From: Hepatocystis sp. ex Piliocolobus tephrosceles
Lineage: Eukaryota > Apicomplexa > Aconoidasida > Haemosporida > Plasmodiidae
DNA length: 10,947 nt
Assembly: GCA_902459845.2 (NCBI GenBank)
Contig: CABPSV020000670.1
Location: 1 to 10,947 of the forward strand
Reading direction: 5' to 3'
Below are positions 1 to 6,241 of the stretch, piece after piece (position 1 is the first letter of the stretch; each line of letters starts with the position of its first letter). The notes beneath the pieces were generated by a model. The model was not told where the DNA came from, ran no database searches, and was given only the letters and a program-made list of their open reading frames with translations. A program made the position numbers and the translations under genes.

Positions 1-47
1 GTTAATGGTAATACTGTAGTTAATGGTAATACTGTAGTTAATGGTAA
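1..47 (+). repeat. 18-bp in-frame tandem repeat coding VNGNTV, cut by window edge
   Basis: Two perfect copies of GTTAATGGTAATACTGTA and a partial third lie in the reading frame of the methyltransferase, coding VNGNTV. The array enters from the left edge, so its full copy number cannot be seen. Confidence 0.85.
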
Positions 48-2370
48 AAACACACGTAATACATATGACAATGATAAGCAAAAAGGTGAACACAACTGTG
101 CAAAACTTTACGATTTTATCTTTTCTAATGACTACTATTACAGAAATAAAACATCAATTCATTTTTCAGTTACTGATAAACTACACATTGGTTTTTATAA
201 AAAACAGAGTTATGATATTTGTAGCATAGATAAATGTTATGTAAATGATGAACTCGTACAAAATGTATATGATGAAATTAAAAAAGAAATAATACACAAT
301 TTTAAAAAAAATAATATATATATTTATAACAAAATAAATAGTAATGGTTATTTGAAAGGTGTGGACATAAAATTTAGTGTATGTAATGGTGTTGTGGCTA
401 CTAAATGTAATGGTGTTGTGGCTACTAAATGTAATAGTGTTGTGGCTACTCCATGTAATAGTGTTGTGGCTACTCCATGTAATAGTGTTGTGGCTGCTCC
501 ATGTAATAGTGTTGTGGCTACTCCATGTAATAGTGTTGTGGCTACTCCGTGTAATAGTGTTTCAGCTAGTAATATAACCAACACCAATAATAACAACTAC
601 AATAACAACAACTACAATAACAACTACAATAACAACAACTACAATAACAACTACAATAACAACAACTACAATAACAACTACAATAACAACAACTACAATA
701 ATAATAGTGAGAAACAAATATTAATTAACTTTGTCGGTTTCAGTTTGGACGAAAAAGCTAAAAACAATTTGATTGCTATTGCAAATAATATAGCTAAAAA
801 AAACAAACTAATAAAAGGTGTTTTATATAATGTAGAAACTAATAAATTCAAACAGAGAAGAACTGAAACTGTTTTATATGGGCAAAATTATATTTACCAT
901 ACATATAAAAATTATATATATAAAATTGGAGGTAATACATTTTTTCAACCAAACAAATATTTAAATGAATATATTATTGAAGTAATTATAAAATTAATTA
1001 ATAATTATAATATAAATTCTAAATGCTCTTATATATATGATTTATTTTGTGGAATAGGATTTTATTCATTACCATTATCTGCATTATTTAAAAAAATAAT
1101 TAGTGTCGATTATTCTATTGATAATATAAAAAACTTAGAAGAAAATATAATAATAAATCAAATCAAAAACATACAATGTTTTCATCTAAATTTATTTAAC
1201 ATTCATAATTTAAAAAAAATAAACTTACATATAAGAAGATATATAATTAATATAGTAAAAAATGGACAACATGATGCTTATGATGATTTAAAACAAAAAA
1301 TTAACTCTGTATATGTTGCAGCAGATAATGAAAATGAGTTCATAGAAAATTTACAGGTTAAAAAAAAAAAAAAAGGGAAACACATATAGTAACTTTGTGT
1401 ATGCTACACACCCTTTTGCTTTTGCACACCAAAAAAAAATACGATATATACGTTATACATTATTTATTACTCATTATTTATTTGTTTTTATTTTTTTTAT
1501 TTTATTTATTTTTTTTTTATTTTTTTTTTTAGAAACTGCATTCACCATATAGCAGCCTACCAAGTTTTATTTATGAAAAATTAAAAAATTGGGATAATAA
1601 TACTGATCTAAATGGAAATAAAGAAAACTTAAATGAAGATATTTATAACGACGTAGATGATGAGAAGGAGGAAGAAGATTACCAAAAAATAATGAATGAT
1701 AAATCTTTTGAATCCGATTTAGGCTACTCAAATCACTCCGTTGGATCATCCAATGGTGAGGGAATAAAAAAAAAAAAAAAAGCCATAAAAAAAAGGCGTA
1801 AAAAAAAGGCGTAAAAAAAAAGCATAAAAAAAAGGAATAAAAAAAAAGCCATAAAAAAAAAGGCGTAAAAAAAAAGCATAAAAAAAAGGCATAAAAAAAA
1901 ACATAAAAAAAAGGCATAAAAAAAAAGCATAAAAAAAAAACATAAAAAAAAAACATAAAAAAACAAATGTTAATACATTTTTTTTGTGCTTACCATTTGT
2001 TTGGTTTTACTTATATATTTTGTTTTATTTTTACTTTTTAGAATTTGTTATACCACTTCCCAACTTAATTATTATTAATCCTCCCCGAAAAGGATGCGAA
2101 AAAATATTTAGAAGATGGCTACGAGGTATATGTTGCAAATTCATTATTTACATATCATGTAATGTAATCAGCCAGTTTAAAGACATTTCTCATTTAATTA
2201 ATTTGGGTTATATAATTAAAGAAATAATTCCCCTGGATACGTTTCCTAAAACGAAACACTTTGAATGTGTAACTCTCTTAGAGTTTGATTTTTGTCAAAA
2301 AATGAATAATGAAAAAAAAGAACTGATGGAACTTGAATTAAATGAAATGAAGAATTATAAAAAAATGTAA
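1..2370 (+). CDS. tRNA (uracil-5-)-methyltransferase, TrmA/RumA/Trm2 family, 5'-truncated, three exons visible
   Basis: Proposed exons are 1-1356 (open at the window edge), 1533-1755 and 2042-2370, giving at least 635 residues ending at TAA 2368-2370. Family signatures seen: FFQPNK (Gln codon 946-948), the SAM-binding motif I DLFCGIGFYSLPLS (from 1039), NPPRKG (2077-2094), YISCN with the expected nucleophilic Cys (codon 2158-2160), and FPKTKHFE with the expected general-base Glu (codon 2263-2265). Enzymes of this family transfer a methyl group from S-adenosylmethionine to C5 of uridine in tRNA (U54) or rRNA. The tRNA substrate is inferred from the eukaryotic Trm2 homologues; an rRNA substrate is not excluded. 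The N-terminal part (HFSVTDKLHIGFYKK, then a Cys-containing stretch) also fits the family. The domain is split by a 7-8 copy CNSVVATP array, an Asn/Tyr tract, and an acidic insert in exon 2 (DDEKEEED). The family's usual DPPR is NPPR here. Splice sites are predicted by phase only. No start codon is visible, so the N-terminus and localisation are unknown. Confidence 0.86.
382..573 (+). repeat. 24-bp in-frame tandem repeat coding CN(G/S)VVAT(K/P)
   Basis: There are seven full 24-bp units (382-549) and a degenerate eighth (550-573). The units read CNGVVATK twice, CNSVVATP twice, CNSVVAAP once, CNSVVATP twice, then CNSVSASN. The array interrupts the methyltransferase between the segment YLKGVDIKFSV and the segment ILINFVGFSL. 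In homologues these form adjacent parts of one domain. Unlike the usual hydrophilic Plasmodium inserts, it is hydrophobic and places a cysteine every eight residues. Confidence 0.93.
586..705 (+). repeat. Asn/Tyr low-complexity tract, 27-bp higher-order repeat
   Basis: Alternating NNNNY and NNNY blocks form a 27-bp higher-order unit repeated about three and a half times, immediately after the Cys repeat array and in frame. It is a typical Plasmodium asparagine-rich insert, expected to be a disordered loop. The regular tyrosine spacing is less common than plain poly-Asn. Confidence 0.9.
1357..1532 (+). other. Predicted intron 1 of the methyltransferase gene
   Basis: Donor CAG|GTTAAA at 1357 and acceptor TTTTTTTAG| ending at 1532, after a long T-rich tract (about 1472-1530). 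Both junctions are phase 0, so the exon 1 frame continues as KLHSPYSSLPSF. In-frame stops (for example TAG 1387-1389) require splicing. A second donor, GTATAT at 1309, is also phase 0 and resembles the common Plasmodium donor more closely. If used, it would remove 16 residues. The choice is unresolved from sequence alone. Confidence 0.7.
1756..2041 (+). other. Predicted intron 2 of the methyltransferase gene
   Basis: Donor AATG|GTGAGG at 1756 and acceptor CTTTTTAG| ending at 2041. The donor leaves one base of a codon (phase 1) and the acceptor completes it as GAA (Glu), leading into FVIPLPNLIIINPPRKG with the catalytic motifs. A second donor GTAAAA at 1798 is also phase 1 and would add 14 mostly basic residues. 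The intron body holds a purine-rich minisatellite. Confidence 0.72.
1767..1966 (+). repeat. A-rich minisatellite of about 14 units inside intron 2
   Basis: Runs of 7-10 A alternate with short spacers GCCAT, GGCGT, GCAT, GGCAT, GGAAT or CAT, giving irregular 11-15 bp units. The strand is almost pure purine apart from the C and T of the spacers. Long reverse-strand frames here (Phe-rich) are by-products of the repeat. Confidence 0.9.
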
Positions 2371-2581
2371 AAAAAAAAAAAAAAAGGCTTTCTTTTTTTT
2401 TTTTTTTTTAGTTATTAACACATACAAATTATGCATTGTCATGTACTAAATATACATGCTATTAAAAAAAAAGAAAAAAAGAAAAAAAAATAGCTATATT
2501 TTTAAAAAGTAAATATTATTTACACTTCCTTGTGAACATATGTACCTGTCCCGAATAATTTTTAAATACATTGCATAAGTA

Positions 2582-2632
2582 TTTAACAACAACAATTTTT
2601 ACAACGGCTTAGGCTTAGTTGTTTTTGTTAAA
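2582..2632. repeat. Imperfect inverted repeat, 14-bp arms, in convergent 3' region
   Basis: Left arm TTTAACAACAACAA (2582-2595) and right arm TTGTTTTTGTTAAA (2619-2632) pair at 13 of 14 positions around a 23-nt loop. The loop contains the only locally GC-richer block, a direct repeat GGCTTAGGCTTA. Confidence 0.65.
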
Positions 2633-2801
2633 CTTATAAATGATTTTTAAAAAAAAAAAAAAAAAAAATTTAGATATTATATATATATATAAATATATTA
2701 CACGAGTTGTTATAGTCAAGAATAACATAATAAAAAGGAAATAAAAATAAGCAAAGATGAGTAAAAAAAAAAAAATAAACAAGAGGCAATAAAAATGAAT
2801 A

Positions 2802-2839
2802 AAATAAACAAAAATGAGTGAAATAAACAAAAATGAGTA
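2802..2839. repeat. Two tandem copies of a 19-bp AT-rich repeat
   Basis: AAATAAACAAAAATGAGTG (2802-2820) is followed directly by a copy with one change at the last base (2821-2839). Degenerate related sequence extends upstream to about 2750. Confidence 0.75.
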
Positions 2840-2953
2840 AAAAAATAATGAACCACATACATGTATAAAATTTATCAATGCATTTTATTCAATTATATAT
2901 GGTGGTCCCTTTTGATACAAGTATAGGTCATTTGTATTTGAGTAAGTGCTTAT

Positions 2954-2955
<2 letters not shown>

Positions 2956-3007
<52 letters not shown>
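2956..3007. repeat. 52-nt uninterrupted poly(A) run
   Basis: Uninterrupted A from 2956 to 3007, 43 bp beyond the RPT4 stop codon on its 3' side, so it is a poly(T) run in the RPT4 transcript strand. The exact length is prone to sequencing and assembly error. Confidence 0.9.
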
Positions 3008-3010
<3 letters not shown>

Positions 3011-3050
3011 AAAATTTACCATTTTAATTTTAATTTTTAATTTTAATGTT

Positions 3051-4241
3051 TTATATTCTCTCATAATCTATTTTTCCTTCCAACTTTTTGGACTCAATAA
3101 TTTTTCTTGCGGCTTTATAGAAATCCTCTTCAACAACATAATCACGTAAACCCTTAATAGCAAACATACCCGCTTCTGTACATACATTTCTAAGATCAGC
3201 TCCATTAAAACCATCACATAATCTACAAACAGATTCATAATCTACTTCACCTTGTTTATTCATTTTTTTTGCATGTATTTTTAAGATTTCAATTCTACCT
3301 GTTTCGTTAGGTAAAGGTATTTCTATTTTTCTATCTAATCTACCAGGTCTAACTAAAGCTGGATCTAAAACATCAGGCCTATTAGTTGCCATTATAATTT
3401 TTACATTGCCTAATTCTTCAAAACCATCTAAATGATTCAACAACTCCATTAAAGTCCTTTGTATTTCTCTATCTGCTGATGTGCCTTGTGAAAACCTTCT
3501 TCCACCTATTGCATCAATTTCGTCCATAAAAATAATACAGGGTTGATGATCTTTTGCATATGAAAACATTTCTCTTATTATTCTAGCACTTTCTCCTATA
3601 TATTTATCAACAATGGCAGAAACAACTATTCTCATAAAGTTACAATTTACATTAGAAGCCATAGCTCTGGCTAGTAATGTTTTACCTGTACCTGGTGGTC
3701 CATATAATAAAACTCCTTTAGGTGTTTTTACTCCTACTCTTTTAAATACAAATGGATTAAGTAATGGCATTTCTACTACTTCTCTCATTTGTCGTATTTG
3801 TTCTCTTAGTCCACCTATTTGGGAATATTCTACTTTATTTTTACTATTTTCACTTTTATCAATATCACTAATCATATTAAATACAAGTGGATCAACCTCA
3901 GATGGTAAAATTTTCATTACAGTTAATGTAGTCATATCTAATGATACTCTTGTACCAATTGTTAATTTACTTTTATTTATTTTTGTTTTACATCCTACTA
4001 CATATCTAGGTCCACTAGACGCTTTTACAATAAATTTATCATCTTCTAATTGTTTTAAAACTTGACCTATTATTTGACCAACACTTTGCAAAGCTTTTAA
4101 ATTATCTTCCGTTTTATCATGTTTTTTATTTAACTCTTTTATATCGAGTCTTAATTTTTTTACCATACTCTCCACTTCTCTATGTTCTACAACTTTTTTC
4201 ACGTACATTTTTAAAACATCTCGTTCTCTTTCGACATTCAT
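3051..4241 (-). CDS. RPT4: 26S proteasome regulatory subunit RPT4 (AAA+ ATPase, PSMC6/10B orthologue)
   Basis: A complete 396-residue, single-exon gene read from ATG 4241-4239 to TAA 3053-3051. It is one of six AAA+ ATPases in the base of the 19S regulatory particle, which unfolds ubiquitinated proteins and feeds them into the 20S core. Seen in order: N-terminal coiled coil (about 1-55), OB-fold region (about 60-115) with the [18 protein letters not shown] and [16 protein letters not shown] blocks near-identical to human PSMC6, Walker A GPPGTGKT (181-188), pore-loop motif KYIG (213-216), Walker B IIFMDE (236-241), sensor-1 Asn in MATNRPD (N287) and arginine fingers in RPGR (R298, R301). The C-terminus IDYERI lacks the HbYX motif, as expected for Rpt4 rather than Rpt2, Rpt3 or Rpt5. 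A small Lys/Asn/Ser-rich insert (about 124-136) is parasite-like. The length is close to human PSMC6, and the start has an A at -3. All key catalytic residues are present. Confidence 0.97.
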   Translation of the reverse strand: MNVERERDVLKMYVKKVVEHREVESMVKKLRLDIKELNKKHDKTEDNLKALQSVGQIIGQVLKQLEDDKFIVKASSGPRYVVGCKTKINKSKLTIGTRVSLDMTTLTVMKILPSEVDPLVFNMISDIDKSENSKNKVEYSQIGGLREQIRQMREVVEMPLLNPFVFKRVGVKTPKGVLLYGPPGTGKTLLARAMASNVNCNFMRIVVSAIVDKYIGESARIIREMFSYAKDHQPCIIFMDEIDAIGGRRFSQGTSADREIQRTLMELLNHLDGFEELGNVKIIMATNRPDVLDPALVRPGRLDRKIEIPLPNETGRIEILKIHAKKMNKQGEVDYESVCRLCDGFNGADLRNVCTEAGMFAIKGLRDYVVEEDFYKAARKIIESKKLEGKIDYERI

Positions 4242-4562
4242 TGTGTATGCTTTTTGTATAAATTAACTTATTATATACAACGAAAATGTGCTTTTTCTGT
4301 ATCAAAAATATACGATTTTGATAAAAAAAAATGACAAATAAAAAAAAATAAAAAAAAAACTTAGGGTATTTATCTTAATTCGATTTTTAAAAATATTATT
4401 AATTACAGTTTCTGCACCTATTTATAAGTACATATGATCTCAAGTTTTTTTTTTTTATATATATAACTTCAATGATGTATTTTTTTAATTTTGTTTTTTA
4501 CACACACTGTTTAAAGGTTATCGGTTTGTTCCGTTTTTCATATACGAGTTAAATTTACATTT

Positions 4563-4564
<2 letters not shown>

Positions 4565-4593
<29 letters not shown>
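4565..4593. repeat. (AT)n microsatellite
   Basis: Uninterrupted alternating AT of about 29 nt, upstream of the RPT4 start. Confidence 0.9.
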
Positions 4594-4699
4594 GCTTATT
4601 TAATTTACATATATTGACTTGTTTCGTTAGAACGTATAGATGTATTCTATTTTCATATATTACCGTTTATTTAGCTTAAATTCTTTTAGCATCCTCTCA

Positions 4700-4745
<46 letters not shown>
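4700..4745. repeat. Compound (CT)n(TA)n microsatellite
   Basis: About 11 nt of CT repeats (4700-4710) run directly into about 35 nt of TA repeats (4711-4745). Confidence 0.9.
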
Positions 4746-4753
<8 letters not shown>

Positions 4754-5020
4754 GTATATATTTATATTATGCTATATTATGTATATTATGGTATCTTCAA
4801 CATTCCAAAAGTTATACGAAGAACCAATACTAACGTGTTGTAATTTTTTGCGACTATATTCGGCACCCCATAAAACTGCGTATATGTATATGTACTTTTT
4901 ATTTTTTTATTTTTGTATCTAGCATGCAAAGAAAAAAGTTTTATTGCATTTAAAAATATTCATTACAAAATGTATTTAACGTCAATCATCATTTCTTTTA
5001 TAATAAATATACATATATAT

Positions 5021-5060
5021 GTATATACTTATACATGTATGTACATATGTAAGTATATAC
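5021..5060. repeat. Inverted repeat with 11-bp perfect arms
   Basis: GTATATACTTA (5021-5031) and TAAGTATATAC (5050-5060) are exact reverse complements around an 18-nt loop that is itself partly palindromic (TACATGTA, GTACATATG). Confidence 0.7.
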
Positions 5061-5170
5061 TTGTTTAAAATATAATTTTTATTTCTTTAAGAAATATATA
5101 TCCATAAACACATGCATAATGGATGTTAATGATATTCTTCTATTTGTGTTCTCTTCGTCCATACATATAT

Positions 5171-5280
5171 GCGAATTAAATTATGCGAGTTAAAATATGC
5201 GAGTTAAAATATGCGAGTTAAAATATGCGAGTTAAAATATGCGAGTTAAATTATGCGAATTAAATTATGCGAATTAAACA
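5171..5280. repeat. 14-bp tandem minisatellite, seven full copies and one partial
   Basis: Units of GCGAGTTAAAATAT begin at 5171, 5185, 5199, 5213, 5227, 5241, 5255 and 5269 (the last incomplete). Outer copies carry A for G at position 5 and/or T for A at position 11; the four central copies are identical. The unit length is not a multiple of three, so the array is non-coding. Confidence 0.93.
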
Positions 5281-5282
5281 TA

Positions 5283-5309
5283 TGCAAGTGTTTATAGACC
5301 ACACTTGCA
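5283..5309. repeat. Perfect 9-bp hairpin directly after the 14-bp minisatellite
   Basis: TGCAAGTGT (5283-5291) and ACACTTGCA (5301-5309) are exact reverse complements around a 9-nt loop. The stem contains four G/C pairs, notable in this AT background. Confidence 0.75.
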
Positions 5310-5667
5310 CTTACACATTTAAATCACTAGGTATTAAGCATATACGAATTTATATATAATGATATATTAAATATAACTTTCTTATTAAAAGAAAAAAAAA
5401 AAAAAAATAATACGCAAAAAAAAGAAGCTCTGTTTAGTAATTGTATTAATTTTAATTTTTTTTGTTTATTTATTTTTTTTTCTTTTTTCATTTATAACAG
5501 TTCAACCTTTTTAATATTTTTATTTTATTTTATGTAAAATGTAAAATAAATGATTCATTTATAGTCGGAAAAAAAAAAAAAAAAAGGGAGCAGACACTAG
5601 CCATTATAAATGTAAATTAAAAATAAGGGCGTATTATACAAAATGAACAAAGCAAAAAGTTTAAATG

Positions 5668-5706
<39 letters not shown>
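5668..5706. repeat. 39-nt poly(A) run
   Basis: Uninterrupted A from 5668 to 5706, upstream of the large + strand gene. Such poly(dA:dT) tracts are common in Plasmodium promoter regions and tend to exclude nucleosomes. The length may be imprecise. Confidence 0.9.
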
Positions 5707-5708
<2 letters not shown>

Positions 5709-5864
5709 AAAAATGTTTTTTTTGACAACTCAACAAGTTTTAACATAGCTTGTTTTTTTTTTTTTTAATTTTCAACATTATAAATTAATTATTACTTCAA
5801 ATTTTATAAATGTTTTAATAAAATTACAATTATTCTCCAATATATAAATATAGAACTTCGACAA

Positions 5865-6132
5865 AAATAAATATATAAATAAATGTATAAATAAATGTAT
5901 AAATAAATGTATAAATAAATGTATAAATAAATGCACAAATAAATGCACAAATAAATGCATAAATAAATTCATAAATAAATGCATAAATAAATGCATAAAT
6001 AAATGCATAAATAAATGCATAAATAAATGCATAAATAAATGCATAAATAAATGTATAAATAAATACATACATAAATAAATGCATAAATAAATGCATAAAT
6101 AAATGCACAAATAAATGCACAAATAAATGCAT
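5865..6132. repeat. 12-bp minisatellite, 22 units, upstream of the large gene
   Basis: The unit is AAATAAATGYAY. There are 17 consecutive units (5865-6068), a 4-bp insertion ACAT (6069-6072) that shifts the register, then five more units (6073-6132). Variation is confined almost entirely to the last four bases: GTAT, GCAT, GCAC, TCAT, ACAT or ATAT. Because 12 is a multiple of three and the reverse strand has no stop in the unit, long spurious reverse frames arise here. Confidence 0.95.
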
Positions 6133-6241
6133 AAATACACGCACGTGATATAGTAGGAATGGTAGAAGTGGTAAAAAATATCATGTGTAATAATAAAAAT
6201 AGCATTTATAGCAATAACAGACATGATACACTAAAAAAAAT

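Larger units (their letters stand above)
2371..3050. other. Convergent intergenic region between methyltransferase and RPT4
   Basis: About 680 bp between two gene 3' ends, expected to hold both 3' UTRs and polyadenylation signals. It contains A runs at 2370-2385, about 2465-2490 and 2649-2668, a T run at 2391-2410, an imperfect inverted repeat (2582-2632), two copies of a 19-bp repeat (2802-2839) and a very long A run (2956-3007). I see no coding region; the reverse-strand frames here are Phe/Tyr-rich products of simple sequence. Confidence 0.8.
4242..6241. promoter_or_regulatory. Two-kb divergent intergenic region, probable promoters of RPT4 and the downstream gene
   Basis: RPT4 is transcribed leftward and the 1262-residue gene rightward, so both 5' UTRs and promoters should lie here (inference from gene layout). 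It is extremely AT-rich with no supported gene. It carries (AT)n 4565-4593, (CT)n(TA)n 4700-4745, inverted repeats at 5021-5060 and 5283-5309, a 14-bp minisatellite 5171-5280, A runs at about 5391-5407, 5571-5585 and 5668-5706, a T run 5753-5766, and a 12-bp minisatellite 5865-6132. No TATA box or transcription start can be assigned. The 67-codon frame at 4640-4843 is Ser/Leu/Tyr/Ile output of the (CT)n(TA)n tract and I do not regard it as a gene. Confidence 0.7.

Noticed and set aside
348..596. Reverse frame coding LLHGVATT repeats, and a second forward frame (377-577) coding VLWLLNV repeats
   Set aside because: Shadows of the 24-bp array, whose unit length keeps several frames open. The methyltransferase frame continues uninterrupted on both sides.
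352..1389. Treating the forward frame 352-1389 as a complete gene starting at TTG 352
   Set aside because: The same frame is open back to position 1 with family-like sequence upstream, and the catalytic motifs lie in later exons, so this is an internal exon segment.
1567..1966. Reverse-strand Phe-rich frames over the methyltransferase exon 2 and intron 2
   Set aside because: They are produced by the A-rich minisatellite and lie opposite a better supported spliced exon.
3613..4065. 150-codon forward frame opposite RPT4
   Set aside because: Antisense shadow of a highly conserved proteasome ATPase gene.
5171..6132. CRISPR-like arrays
   Set aside because: Repeats are directly adjacent with no unique spacers. 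These are minisatellites in a eukaryotic genome.
5778..6224. Long overlapping reverse-strand frames (LFMHLFMH / AFIYAFIY / LCIYLCIY) over the 12-bp array
   Set aside because: A 12-bp unit with no reverse-strand stop keeps all three reverse frames open. The peptides are pure repeat output with no conserved domain.
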